A stretch of 64,000 nt of DNA from positions 248,001-312,000 of the forward strand of contig NZ_UFQO01000002.1 in NCBI RefSeq assembly GCF_900497595.1, in the 5' to 3' direction. Source of the stretch: Treponema pectinovorum. GTDB taxonomy: Bacteria; Spirochaetota; Spirochaetia; Treponematales; Treponemataceae. This document shows, in pieces, positions 1 through 8,089 of the stretch (position 1 is the stretch's first letter; each line of letters starts with the position of its first letter). Under the pieces are notes generated by a model, which was given only the letters and a program-made list of their open reading frames with translations, was not told the origin of the DNA and searched no databases. Both the position numbers and the translations under genes were made by a program.

Positions 1-46
1 GGGGATTGCGATTAGGGATGCCGCATTGCGGATGAAAATCCGGTGA
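1..46 (+). CDS. C-terminal fragment of an upstream phage gene
   Basis: An open frame enters the window from the left and ends at a TGA at 44-46, giving a 14-residue tail ending KIR. It stops 7 bases before the next start codon, the usual spacing in this early operon. Too little is present to name a product, and it could be chance. Confidence 0.3.
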   Translation, partial: GIAIRDAALRMKIR

Positions 47-53
47 GGTGTGT

Positions 54-353
54 ATGAACGAAAAACTTTCAAGCCAAGAGCGAATTTTGGCGGAGGCACT
101 TGTCTTGGGTAAAAATCACCAAGACGGCATGAGCAACAAGGAACTTTCCGCTTTGCTTGGCACTTCGGAATCAAACATTTGCAGGGACATGGCAATCTTT
201 GAAAAGTTTGAACTTGTTACCCGCAACAGAAAGGGGGCTTGGAGGCTCTCCGAGAAGTTCGGCGGTGTCGCCGGGCAGATAATGAAAAGTTATCAGAAAG
301 CCCGGCTGTCGCTGAGCGAGGAAGAGGCGCGTTACGCTTCCGCAATGCAATAA
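54..353 (+). CDS. Small winged-helix DNA-binding protein, early phage regulator
   Basis: A 99-residue protein. Residues about 8-70 look like an IclR-type N-terminal winged helix: an initial helix, then a helix-turn-helix around SNKELSALLGTSESNI, then a wing ending in WRLSEKF. There is no effector-binding domain, so it is a bare DNA-binding module. ATG 54 is preferred over GTG 48 because GGTGAGG lies 5 bases upstream of it. It opens the visible early operon, ahead of the DUF3102-type protein and transposase, where Mu-like phages keep repressor and ner-type regulators. The specific role is inferred. A perfect palindrome starts 6 bases after its stop codon and could be its operator. Confidence 0.7.
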   Translation: MNEKLSSQERILAEALVLGKNHQDGMSNKELSALLGTSESNICRDMAIFEKFELVTRNRKGAWRLSEKFGGVAGQIMKSYQKARLSLSEEEARYASAMQ

Positions 354-358
354 AAAAT

Positions 359-384
359 CAAATTCGCCAACGTTGGCGAATTTG
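359..384. promoter_or_regulatory. 26-bp perfect palindrome upstream of the DUF3102 gene
   Basis: CAAATTCGCCAAC followed by its exact reverse complement, with no spacer. It lies between two early genes and lacks a following T tract, so a dimeric protein-binding site is more likely than a terminator. The inner 24 bases recur exactly at 727-750, inside the downstream gene. Confidence 0.6.
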
Positions 385-403
385 AAAACGGTGGAGAAAA
401 ACA

Positions 404-1258
404 ATGGGTAGACGAAAACTTGAAGATTCAGACGGAGCGACACAGGCTCTTGACGCTATGTCGCAAGACGCAGAAAACCGTGAGCTTGTGCTCCGTTCTG
501 ACGACGAGCGTTTCTTGGAAAATGGGGAAACATACAATCTTCATCTTTGCATGGAAAAGGCTCGTATGTACCAAGAGCAGATGGCTAACGGTTTGCTCGG
601 TCTTGGTGCGCAGTTGATTCTGATAAAGAACCACGAGGAACACGGCAGTTTCATGGCTGCCGTTGAAGATTTGGGGCTTGCCTCTCGAAGTGCAAACTAT
701 GCAATGGCGGCGGCTAGAAAATTCGGAAATTCGCCAACGTTGGCGAATTTGGGCAGTTCAAAAATCAAGGCACTTACAGTTCTTGATGATGACGATGTGG
801 CTCAACTTTCTGACGGAGCGGAAGTTTCCGGGCTTGGAACGGTTGACGACATCGCAAAAATGTCAATCCGCGAATTGCGAAACGCGCTCCGCAAGGAAAA
901 GAAAGAGCGCGAGGACGAGCGGATTGCACTTGAAGAAGTCGTGTGCAAAAAGGAAAGCACAATCTCCGCGCTTGAAATGGAAGTGGCTGGCAGACAGCCA
1001 CCAACACAGGAGCAACTTGCTGGACTCGCTCTTGACGAAATGCGCAAGAGCCTTGTGGGCTCGCTCTCGGTGGCAAAAGACACACTTACGAGCGCACGGA
1101 TTCTGATTGCCAACGCACAGGAAACCGAGGGCGTTACGGTAGAGCAGCTTGACAAGTGGATTGAGGACGCTTCTTGGATTGCTTCCCTGCTTGACGACAC
1201 CTACCAAGAACTTATGCAGGACATGGAGAACATCCGCCCCGCGAGACAGGAGGAATAG
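404..1258 (+). CDS. DUF3102-type phage protein
   Basis: A 284-residue protein resembling the DUF3102 family found in phages and mobile elements; its function is unknown. Residues about 40-115 form the family-like core (YNLHLCMEKARMYQEQM, a helical segment, then a short NSPTLANLG motif). Residues about 150-190 are strongly charged and likely coiled coil; the C-terminus is acidic and helical. ATG 404 has GGAG upstream. It sits directly before the transposase gene, 2 bases apart, and is probably co-transcribed with it. The DNA coding for the NSPTLANL motif is itself a 24-bp perfect palindrome that also stands in front of the gene. A DNA-binding or partition-like role is possible but not shown. 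Confidence 0.65.
   Translation: MGRRKLEDSDGATQALDAMSQDAENRELVLRSDDERFLENGETYNLHLCMEKARMYQEQMANGLLGLGAQLILIKNHEEHGSFMAAVEDLGLASRSANYAMAAARKFGNSPTLANLGSSKIKALTVLDDDDVAQLSDGAEVSGLGTVDDIAKMSIRELRNALRKEKKEREDERIALEEVVCKKESTISALEMEVAGRQPPTQEQLAGLALDEMRKSLVGSLSVAKDTLTSARILIANAQETEGVTVEQLDKWIEDASWIASLLDDTYQELMQDMENIRPARQEE
727..750. promoter_or_regulatory. Second copy of the 24-bp perfect palindrome (inside gene)
   Basis: Identical to the inner 24 bases of the 359-384 palindrome, with left half AAATTCGCCAAC. It encodes NSPTLANL within the DUF3102-type gene. The exact match over 24 bases between coding and intergenic sequence is unlikely by chance. Confidence 0.55.
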
Positions 1259-1260
1259 CC

Positions 1261-2982
1261 GTGTATGAGGATTTTGTTCTGAAAATGAACGCGGTGCGGA
1301 CGGCAAAAGGGCGGAGCGAGGTTATAGCCGAGATGTGCCGTATATTCGGTTTCTGCAAGGACAGCGCGTACCGTGCGCTCAAAGAATGCGGGTGGGAAAG
1401 CAACCGCAAGAAAAGGAGCGACGCGGGCAGTTCGAGCATAAGCGAAAAGAATCTTAGTGCCGTCGCCGCCCTTTTGCAGAACAGCCTCCGAAAGAACGGC
1501 AAAAAGACGATGAGCATTGAGAATGCAAGGAGCATTATGATGCAGAACGGCTTCGACATTCCGATTGGGAACAGGCAGCTCGCGGGGCTTCTGAAAAGCC
1601 GGACGCTCTCCACGGAAAGCACGGCGAAGCAAAGCCCCTACCAGCGCATGAGGACGGAATACCCGAACCAAGTGCATTTTGCAGACCCTTCCGTGGCTCT
1701 TATGTACTTTGCCCCGAACGGCGGGCAGAAATTCCTGCGCGACGATGAGGTCTACAAAAACAAGCCGTTCCTTGAAGGCAGGGAGAGCTTGAAGTGCTGG
1801 CGGTATGTGCTGACAGACCACTTCTCCGGGACAATCTGCGTGAAATACTACGCGGCGGCGGGCGAGAACTCGGCTAACATGTACGACTTTTTGCTCTATG
1901 CGTGGGGGAAGAAGAGCGACCCGCTCTACAACTTCCACGGCTTGCCGGAACTGCTGATTTGGGACTGCGGCTCTGCAAACATCTCAAAGCCGGTGACGAA
2001 CGCGCTGAAGGCTCTCCGCGTGGAGACTAAGCCGCACATGCCCGGAAACCCGCGAGCGAAAGGACAGGTGGAGAAGTCAAACGACATAGTGGAGCGGCAG
2101 TTCGAGAGTCTTCTGAGGCTTGAGCCTGTGAGCTCCATTGAGGAGCTGAACGACGCGGCGGAAAGGTGGTGCGCGGCGTTCAACGCAAACGCCCTTGAAG
2201 GGCGCGATACGCGGATAATCCGCAACGGAAAGAAAATCGGGAGCAGGACTCAGCTTTGGAACTGGATAGAGAAAGACCAGCTGCGCGAGCTTCCCGACGC
2301 GGAAATCTGCCGCCAGATTTTCACGACAGGAATACAGGTGCGCACGGTGGGCGGCGACCTTGCAATCAGCTTTGTGCATCCCAAGCGGAAGACCGCCACG
2401 CGCTACAGCCTGTCTCACCTCCCCGACATCATGGTAGGTCAGACGGTGAACGTCCAGCCGATTCTTGTTTCCGATGACGCGCTTACGCTCGTGAGCTACA
2501 AGGACGGCGCGGGCGAAATCGTAAGTTACGAGGTGAAGCCGATTGAATACGATGCGGCTGGCTTTGATGTTGACGCGCCCGTGTTCGGCAAGGAATACAA
2601 GAGCCTCCCGGACACCCTGCGCGAAAAGAACACGAAGGCACTTGCACAAATCGCGGCGGCTGACGACAAGTCCGCAGTTCCGTTCGCGGGCATTACGGAC
2701 GGTCAGGGATTCAAGACGCACAGCCTTATCCGCAACGAGGAGAATCCGTGGCTCAAGACGCAGACCGGAAAGCAAGTTGAGATTGCCGCCGGAACTGTGG
2801 AAGTCCACGACATTCTTATCAGCACGGTGGAGATGGCGAAACGATTCAAGGCAAGGGCGGGCTACCTGCCTGACGGTTTCATTTCCTATCTGAAAAAGGA
2901 ATATCCCGACGGAGTTCCCGCTCAGATGGTCGATGATTTGGTTGCAGAATACGACGGCGTGACCGCCGAGAAGATGGCGTAA
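1261..2982 (+). CDS. A: Mu-type DDE transposase (MuA family)
   Basis: A 573-residue transposase that would cut and join the phage ends during lysogeny and replicative transposition. The catalytic triad is visible as D142 (HFADPS), D235 (LIWDCGSAN) and E271 (KGQVEKSND), followed by a Mu-transposase C-terminal beta-barrel region (about 330-420) and a helical tail thought to contact the ATPase. The N-terminal 100 residues carry helix-turn-helix-like DNA-binding segments. Length is somewhat below Mu A (663 aa). The start is GTG 1261, because AGGAGG at 1248-1253 is well placed and the nearby ATG is out of frame. The MuB-like gene follows 20 bases downstream. Confidence 0.95.
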   Translation: MYEDFVLKMNAVRTAKGRSEVIAEMCRIFGFCKDSAYRALKECGWESNRKKRSDAGSSSISEKNLSAVAALLQNSLRKNGKKTMSIENARSIMMQNGFDIPIGNRQLAGLLKSRTLSTESTAKQSPYQRMRTEYPNQVHFADPSVALMYFAPNGGQKFLRDDEVYKNKPFLEGRESLKCWRYVLTDHFSGTICVKYYAAAGENSANMYDFLLYAWGKKSDPLYNFHGLPELLIWDCGSANISKPVTNALKALRVETKPHMPGNPRAKGQVEKSNDIVERQFESLLRLEPVSSIEELNDAAERWCAAFNANALEGRDTRIIRNGKKIGSRTQLWNWIEKDQLRELPDAEICRQIFTTGIQVRTVGGDLAISFVHPKRKTATRYSLSHLPDIMVGQTVNVQPILVSDDALTLVSYKDGAGEIVSYEVKPIEYDAAGFDVDAPVFGKEYKSLPDTLREKNTKALAQIAAADDKSAVPFAGITDGQGFKTHSLIRNEENPWLKTQTGKQVEIAAGTVEVHDILISTVEMAKRFKARAGYLPDGFISYLKKEYPDGVPAQMVDDLVAEYDGVTAEKMA

Positions 2983-3002
2983 AGCCAAAAGGAGATGAAA
3001 GT

Positions 3003-3860
3003 ATGCTGACGATGAAAGCGTATAAAAAATTCGGTCTTTTCCAAGACCCATTCAACGGAGATGTCACCAAAGCCGATGATGTCTACCTCACCGACGAAAC
3101 CCGCTTTATTGCGGAGTTTCTTTATCAGACCGCAAAGGTGGGCGGCATGGTCGCCCTGCTCGGAGAATCGGGCAGCGGAAAGACGACAATCCGCCGCTAC
3201 GCTATGGACAGAATCCAAGCGGAAGGTCAGAAAATCAAAATCGTCGCGCCGCACTCAATCGACAAGGCACGGCTCACAACGAGCGCAATCTGCGACGCAA
3301 TCATTCAAGATTGCTCGGCGGAAAAGCCCAAGCGAACACTGGAGGCAAAGAGCCGACAGGTTGAGCTTATTCTTACCAACAGCTCACGCGCGGGCTACAA
3401 CCATGTTCTCATGATTGAGGAAGCGCACGACCTCAACATCTGGACGCTCAAATACTTGAAGCGTTTTTGGGAGCTGGAGGACGGCTTCAAGAAACTGCTC
3501 GCAATCGTGCTTATCGGTCAGACGGAAATGAAAGCCAAACTTGACGAAAGCCAGAACTGGGAAGCCCGCGAGGTTATCCGCCGAATTGAAGTGCTTGAAC
3601 TCAAACCGCTCGGAACTGGAAAAGAAATCGCAGACTACCTTGACATCAAGTTCAAGCGGCTCGGAAAGGAACGTGCAAAAATCATCACGGACGAAGGGTG
3701 CGAGGCAATCGCCGAGCGGCTTCGCAAGCAGACACGGCGCAATGTGGTCTACAGCGTGGGCTATCCGCTCCTCATAAACAACTGGACGCGCATGGCTATG
3801 AACGCCTGCGCCGAGCTTGGCGCGGACTTGGTAGACCGCGATGTGGTCAATTCGCTTTAA
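3003..3860 (+). CDS. B: MuB-like AAA+ ATPase, target-DNA activator
   Basis: A 285-residue ATPase of the MuB/TniB/ExeA group. Walker A is GESGSGKT at residues 54-61 and Walker B is VLMIEEAH at 135-142; sensor-like IGQTEM follows near 172. In Mu this protein coats target DNA, stimulates the transposase and gives target immunity. ATG 3003 has AGGAG about 7 bases upstream; an in-frame ATG 9 bases later is an alternative. It follows the transposase and is probably in the same operon. Unlike Mu B it has no obvious N-terminal HTH before the ATPase core, so it is closer to the ExeA-like form. Confidence 0.92.
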   Translation: MLTMKAYKKFGLFQDPFNGDVTKADDVYLTDETRFIAEFLYQTAKVGGMVALLGESGSGKTTIRRYAMDRIQAEGQKIKIVAPHSIDKARLTTSAICDAIIQDCSAEKPKRTLEAKSRQVELILTNSSRAGYNHVLMIEEAHDLNIWTLKYLKRFWELEDGFKKLLAIVLIGQTEMKAKLDESQNWEAREVIRRIEVLELKPLGTGKEIADYLDIKFKRLGKERAKIITDEGCEAIAERLRKQTRRNVVYSVGYPLLINNWTRMAMNACAELGADLVDRDVVNSL

Positions 3861-3871
3861 GGGGGCGGAAA

Positions 3872-4051
3872 ATGGTTGTAGAGGAATTCTTTGCAATGGT
3901 CAAGCAGATGCGGTTTGCACAAATCAAGTATTTCAGCACGAGAGACAAGGAAGACTTGCTGACCGCAAAATCGCTTGAAAAAATGGTTGACGGCTGTCTT
4001 CTTGAATGGCAGGAAAAAAGGTTTCGCGCACAAGTAGAGCAACATCACTGA
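3872..4051 (+). CDS. Small early phage protein, function unknown
   Basis: A 59-residue charged helical protein starting at ATG 3872, with a GGGGGCGG purine stretch just upstream. No recognised domain. Its spacing (11 bases after the ATPase gene, 18 before the next) and matching base composition support it as a real operon member. Confidence 0.6.
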   Translation: MVVEEFFAMVKQMRFAQIKYFSTRDKEDLLTAKSLEKMVDGCLLEWQEKRFRAQVEQHH

Positions 4052-4069
4052 TGAAGGGGGGGATTGAGA

Positions 4070-4393
4070 ATGGGTGGAAAGAAAGTTTTGATTACCGTCA
4101 CGGACGAGCAGTACAAGGCTCTGGAGAGAATGGCGGAGGAGCGCGGGCTTGGTCGCGTTTCGGTTCTTGCGAAAAGCGAAGTTGTCAAAGCCGCGTTTAA
4201 CTGGCTTGAACCGAATGAGGACAAAAAGACAATCACGCTCCATGTGAACAACTACCGAGAACTTGCGGGCTATGTGGAGCAAAAAAGATTCGGCTCTATT
4301 GAGTCGTTTGCCACTTTTGCGATGGAAAGCGTGATGCAGAGAAATCAACTCACAGAGGCGCAAAAAGCAAGAATCGGGAAAAGTATCAAATAA
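4070..4393 (+). CDS. Small early phage protein, possible ribbon-helix-helix type
   Basis: A 107-residue protein. The first 45 residues (KVLITVTDEQYKALERMAEE then a helix) have the strand-helix-helix pattern of ribbon-helix-helix or Arc-like DNA-binding proteins; the rest is helical with a basic tail. A start at ATG 4070 is used; TTG 4064 is possible. It is the last gene before a terminator-like hairpin, so it probably ends the first early transcript. The function is inferred only weakly. Confidence 0.6.
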   Translation: MGGKKVLITVTDEQYKALERMAEERGLGRVSVLAKSEVVKAAFNWLEPNEDKKTITLHVNNYRELAGYVEQKRFGSIESFATFAMESVMQRNQLTEAQKARIGKSIK

Positions 4394-4398
4394 ACCAA

Positions 4399-4446
4399 AT
4401 TACCCCGTTTCGCACTACTGCAAAGAGCGTTGGCGGGGTGATTTTT
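4399..4446 (+). terminator. Hairpin terminator after the transposition operon
   Basis: ATTACCCCG at 4399-4407 pairs with CGGGGTGAT at 4434-4442 (one G-U pair), followed by a short T tract. The loop is long (26 bases), so strength is uncertain. It separates the early genes from gemA/mor. Confidence 0.5.
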
Positions 4447-4479
4447 CGGCTCGGCAAGGAGTGAAAAAGGGGCGGCAAA

Positions 4480-4917
4480 TTGGATAGGTCAAAACTCATT
4501 AAGCTGATTCACATTGCGAAGGCTCAGGTGGGTCTTTCGGAAGAAGATTATCGGGCGGTCTTGGAAAGCACGGCGAAGAAATCAAGTTGCTCCGACATGA
4601 CGCTTTTTGAACTGGACGAGGTTTTGAGGGCAACGAAGAAACTGGGCTTCCGCGTCAAGAAACTTGAGACAAAGGAAATTGAACTCGGATGGGACACGAA
4701 AAAAGAGCAGATGGACTACATCAAGGGAATGTGGGAACTGGTCGCCCGCGACAAGTCAGACCGTGCCCTGTATAGGTTCATAAAGCGGATAACCGGGGCA
4801 GACCACCCGCGATTCATGGACAAGAAGGATGCGCAGAAAGTAATTCTTGCCCTGCGCAAGATGATGGCGGACGCTGGCTACAACCCCGACCACAAGGAGA
4901 GCGGCAATGACAAATGA
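4480..4917 (+). CDS. gemA: GemA-like regulatory protein (Mu gp16, DUF1018)
   Basis: A 145-residue protein of the GemA/DUF1018 family: KLIHIAKAQVGLSEEDYRAVL at the start and GADHPRFMDKKDAQKVI near the end are typical. In Mu, gemA affects host gene expression and DNA topology and sits with mor, as here. The start is TTG 4480, because AAGGGG lies about 7 bases upstream and the family motif begins straight after it. The gene overlaps the next by 11 bases (4907-4917), suggesting translational coupling with mor. Confidence 0.85.
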   Translation: MDRSKLIKLIHIAKAQVGLSEEDYRAVLESTAKKSSCSDMTLFELDEVLRATKKLGFRVKKLETKEIELGWDTKKEQMDYIKGMWELVARDKSDRALYRFIKRITGADHPRFMDKKDAQKVILALRKMMADAGYNPDHKESGNDK

Positions 4918-5368
4918 ACTGAATCTTACCGCCGAAATGGTGGCTTCCTGTTCCGCACGGCTCGGCAAGGGCGAGCATGAGACAGCCGTCAAGGGAATCC
5001 GTGCAATCTGCCAGTATTACGGCGGTCAGATGATTTTCCTTCCGAAGTTCAAGCGCGACAACTCAAAGACGGCGGAGCAACTTTTCGGAATCCTTGCGGA
5101 CGCTGTGGGGGACGGAACGGCGGAAATCATGCTTGATGTGATTATGTCGCAGTTCGGCGGCGTTCAAGTGTATATTCCGCAGGAGGTGCGGGCATTCCGC
5201 GATGAGGTCGCAAAAGAAATCTATGAGCGTTATGACGGAACAGACGAATCGCGCGGCGAGCTTTGCAGGGAATACAAGATAACATTCACGCAGATTTACA
5301 GGCTTAGGGCGCGAGCCGTTGAATTGCGGCAGGAAAAAAATCAACCGTCATTGTTTGACGAATTGTAA
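4907..5368 (+). CDS. mor: Mor-family transcription activator
   Basis: A 153-residue protein of the Mor/C family, the activators of middle and late Mu promoters. The N-terminal part has the dimerisation segment (GGQMIFLPKF), and the C-terminal 60 residues carry the helix-turn-helix (EICRE-like GELCREYKITFTQIYRLRARA). Only one Mor/C-type gene is seen, so this protein may do both jobs and switch on the head and tail genes starting 47 bases downstream. Its start codon lies within the end of gemA. Confidence 0.9.
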   Translation: MTNELNLTAEMVASCSARLGKGEHETAVKGIRAICQYYGGQMIFLPKFKRDNSKTAEQLFGILADAVGDGTAEIMLDVIMSQFGGVQVYIPQEVRAFRDEVAKEIYERYDGTDESRGELCREYKITFTQIYRLRARAVELRQEKNQPSLFDEL

Positions 5369-5403
5369 CGGCGGTTAAACTATGTTCGGCAGAAAAAAGA
5401 GTT

Positions 5404-5440
5404 AGGCTATCAGTATGAAAACTACTGATAGCCTTTTTTT
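5404..5440 (+). terminator. Strong hairpin plus T tract overlapping the gpI start codon
   Basis: A 12-bp perfect stem: AGGCTATCAGTA at 5404-5415 and its complement at 5423-5434, a 7-base loop and seven Ts. It has every mark of an intrinsic terminator for mor. Yet the only in-frame ATG for the next gene (5415) lies at the edge of its loop, so it may act as an attenuator or translation switch. Confidence 0.75.
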
Positions 5441-6398
5441 ATGCCTCAACTCATTTGACGGAAAAATCCCCTGCCGCATTCAGATTCTCCCGGCGGGAAA
5501 AGAGATTGTCGGTGTTGACGGTCGCAGGTGGAAGAACTCAGACCCCTTGTCGCTCTGCGCCAAGATGAATGCGAGCGACCGAGTGACGGTGAGGAATGGC
5601 TGTGTAATCGACGAGAACCATTCGACAGACCTTTCCGCTCCGCACGGCGGCGAAGCCCCGGCTTTCGGGTGGTTCAAGAATTTCACCGCAGAAACGGACG
5701 GCTCAATCTGGGCTGATGTGGAATGGAACTCGCGCGGCGAACAGGCAATCAGGAATAAGGAATACAGGTACATAAGCCCGGTGTTTACCCGCGACAAGGA
5801 GGGAAATATCACCGAAATTTTGCGGGCTGCTCTCACGAACAACCCGAACCTTGACAACCCGGCATTAAATTCATCTCAGGAAACTGAGGAGGAGCAAAAT
5901 ATGGACGAAGAACTTTGTGCCGCTTTGGGCATTCCCGAAACGGCTACAACACAGGACGCTCTTGCGGCAATCGCGAAGCTCAAGACCGAGCTGAACGGAG
6001 CGCAGAGCAAGGGCGTAGACCTTGCCGCCTACGCGCCAAGAGCAGACCTCGCCGCAATGCAGGAACGCGCTGAAAAAGCCGAAAAGTCTTACGCGGAACT
6101 GAATGCGGCGAACTTGAAGGCAAAGGCAACGGCAGCCGTTGAACAGGCTGTAAAGGACGGAAAGATTGCCCCCGCAAGCAAGGATGTCTACATGGAACTT
6201 TGTGCAAGCGAGGACGGCTTCGCCAAGTTCGAGAAGATTGTGGCAGCCACTCCGTCAATCACCGGGGCAACACAAGTTCCCGACAAAGCCCCCGACGGCA
6301 AGGAAAAAACGGAGCTGAACGCGGCTGAAAAAGACTGGGCTTCTTCTATGGGCTACACGGAAGAAGATTGGAACAAAATCAAAGAGGCAGGTAAATAA
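5415..6398 (+). CDS. I: Mu gpI-like capsid protease/scaffold protein
   Basis: A 327-residue protein of the Mu I family: an N-terminal serine-protease region (residues about 15-160; LPAGKEIVGVDGR, HSTDLSAPHGGEAPAFGW, YISPVF motifs) and a C-terminal coiled, alanine- and glutamate-rich scaffold part (about 200-300). It would guide head assembly and then process it. In Mu, the internal Z start makes the scaffold alone; ATG 5901 (MDEELCAALG, after GAGGAG) could play that role here. ATG 5415 is used because the conserved N-terminus reaches back to it, although it lies in a terminator-like hairpin. It shares TAATG with the head protein gene. Confidence 0.85.
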   Translation: MKTTDSLFLCLNSFDGKIPCRIQILPAGKEIVGVDGRRWKNSDPLSLCAKMNASDRVTVRNGCVIDENHSTDLSAPHGGEAPAFGWFKNFTAETDGSIWADVEWNSRGEQAIRNKEYRYISPVFTRDKEGNITEILRAALTNNPNLDNPALNSSQETEEEQNMDEELCAALGIPETATTQDALAAIAKLKTELNGAQSKGVDLAAYAPRADLAAMQERAEKAEKSYAELNAANLKAKATAAVEQAVKDGKIAPASKDVYMELCASEDGFAKFEKIVAATPSITGATQVPDKAPDGKEKTELNAAEKDWASSMGYTEEDWNKIKEAGK

Positions 6399-7321
6399 TG
6401 GCAATCATCTCAAACGCTACTTTGGACACTCTCCGCACGACAGTTCGCGGGGAATTCAAGATTGCGTTCCAGAACGCGAACGCAAATTCTTTGTACAAAA
6501 GGCTTGTGACGGAAGTCAAGTCAACAAGCAAAACGAACACCTACGGTTGGCTCTCGAAATTTCCGCAGATGCGCGAATGGGTTGGCGACCGCGTGGTAAA
6601 ATCGATGTCTGAATCCAGCTACGCGATTGAAAACAAGAAGTACGAGTCCACGCTCGGCGTAGACCGTGCGGACATCGAGGACGACAACCTCGGTCAGTAT
6701 TCGGCAATCGCGCAGAGTATGGGTCAGGAAGCAAACGACTTCCTTGACCGCAGGGTTGCGGCTCTGCTCAAAGACGGCTTTGATTCGCTTTGCTACGACG
6801 GTCAGAAATTCTTTGACGAGGAACATCCTGTTTTCGCCAATGCCGACGGAACTGGAACAAAATCCCTTGTTTCAAACATCTACAAAAAGACCAATTCAGA
6901 CAGCGGCTCGGCTTGGTTCTTGGTTTCCTTGAACCGCCCGCTAAAGCCGTTCATTCTCCAGCAGCGCACGGGAATGGAGATGGAATCCATCACCGACACG
7001 AAGAACGACACCGTGTTCACCAAAGATTTGTATCAGTACGGAATCCGCTGGCGCGGAAATTTCGGCTACGGTTTGTGGCAGCAGGCTTTGGCTTCAAAAG
7101 CCGAACTCAACGCGGACAACTTCGAAGCGGCTCTTGCACAATCGCAGAGTTTTAAACGCGACGGCGGCGACCCGATGGGAATCAGACCCACCGCGCTTGT
7201 CGTTCCCGCAAGCCTTGAAGCTGCGGCAAGAAAAATCTTGGAACGCGACACGCTCGAAAACGGCGAAGGCAACATCAACTACCATGTGGTTGAACTCATC
7301 GTCAACCCGTGGCTTTCATAA
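6398..7321 (+). CDS. T: Mu gpT-like major head subunit
   Basis: A 307-residue major capsid protein of the Mu gpT type, with an HK97-like fold expected. Recognisable features are the N-terminal ISNATLDTLRTTVRGEFK, the KFPQMREWVGDR block near residue 55 and the C-terminal RPTALVVPASLEAAAR stretch. The length is very close to Mu T (305 aa). It begins inside the stop codon of the protease/scaffold gene, the usual tight coupling of head genes. Confidence 0.93.
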   Translation: MAIISNATLDTLRTTVRGEFKIAFQNANANSLYKRLVTEVKSTSKTNTYGWLSKFPQMREWVGDRVVKSMSESSYAIENKKYESTLGVDRADIEDDNLGQYSAIAQSMGQEANDFLDRRVAALLKDGFDSLCYDGQKFFDEEHPVFANADGTGTKSLVSNIYKKTNSDSGSAWFLVSLNRPLKPFILQQRTGMEMESITDTKNDTVFTKDLYQYGIRWRGNFGYGLWQQALASKAELNADNFEAALAQSQSFKRDGGDPMGIRPTALVVPASLEAAARKILERDTLENGEGNINYHVVELIVNPWLS

Positions 7322-7331
7322 GGAGTAGGAC

Positions 7332-7652
7332 ATGGCAAACAGGAAAACCGAAGCTGAAAAAGAACAGACCGTCGTGCAGAACGGCGAAGTTCAGCAGACT
7401 GCTGAAAATCAGACAGACGCACAGACGGAGCAACCCGCTGATTCTGAAACAACAGAACAACAGGGCGAAGCCGATTCCGAAAAGGAAAAGGCAAAGACGG
7501 TCAAGCTGACGCTCCGCCACAAAAGCCACACGCCGCACTACCACCGATGCGGACTTACGCTCACAAAGACATTCGCAGAATACGAAGTGAGCGAGGACTG
7601 CGTGGAGCGCATCAAGGGTGACAAGTGGATTGAAGTCAAGGACTCTAAATGA
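7332..7652 (+). CDS. Mu gp35/HI1506-like head-region protein
   Basis: A 106-residue protein in the place of Mu gp35. The first 55 residues are low-complexity and rich in Glu, Gln and Thr; the last 50 form a small basic domain with HKSHTPHYHRCGLTLTK, resembling the C-terminal part of HI1506-type proteins. Its role in the virion is not known. The stop codon overlaps the following gene by 4 bases. Confidence 0.7.
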   Translation: MANRKTEAEKEQTVVQNGEVQQTAENQTDAQTEQPADSETTEQQGEADSEKEKAKTVKLTLRHKSHTPHYHRCGLTLTKTFAEYEVSEDCVERIKGDKWIEVKDSK

Positions 7653-8089
7653 AGTCGCTTTTGACGGCAACGGAGCTAGAGGATCGTCTCCCACCAGGTA
7701 CGCTCCCTCTTGATTCAGACGGCGAAAACCTAGACACAAAGCGCATAGAAATCGCACTTGCCGACGCGACCGGAATAATCGTTGCGTGTCTTCCGTGGCT
7801 TCTTGATGAAGAAAACGGCGACATACGCGACGACATTCCGCCACAGTTCGATTTTGCAACCCGTTCGTTCTGCGCCGATATTGCCCGGCACAAACTGACC
7901 GACACGGTGACATCGGGCGAGGACGAGAGGGAATGGTTCAAGACGACCATGAGCCTTATCGAGAAAATCGACAAGGAATACAAGGGCGGTCTTTCCGGAC
8001 CTGGCTTGCAGGAAAGTTTTGTCGTTGAGGCGGACGAGGAGAACGGAATCCCCGAAACCCGCTTCTTCAAGAAAGGACGGTTGTTCTAG
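7649..8089 (+). CDS. Mu gp36-like head-tail joining protein (DUF1320)
   Basis: A 146-residue helical protein of the DUF1320 family. The N-terminal LLTATELEDRLP and the later ARHKLTDTVTSGEDER segment fit. Family members are thought to be head-completion or connector proteins. It overlaps its neighbour on the left by 4 bases and shares one base with the next start codon. Confidence 0.8.
   Translation: MKSLLTATELEDRLPPGTLPLDSDGENLDTKRIEIALADATGIIVACLPWLLDEENGDIRDDIPPQFDFATRSFCADIARHKLTDTVTSGEDEREWFKTTMSLIEKIDKEYKGGLSGPGLQESFVVEADEENGIPETRFFKKGRLF

Noticed and set aside
2077-3051. Long minus-strand open frame (324 codons) opposite the transposase
   Set aside because: It is a mirror of the GC-rich transposase gene, without ribosome site or recognisable domains.
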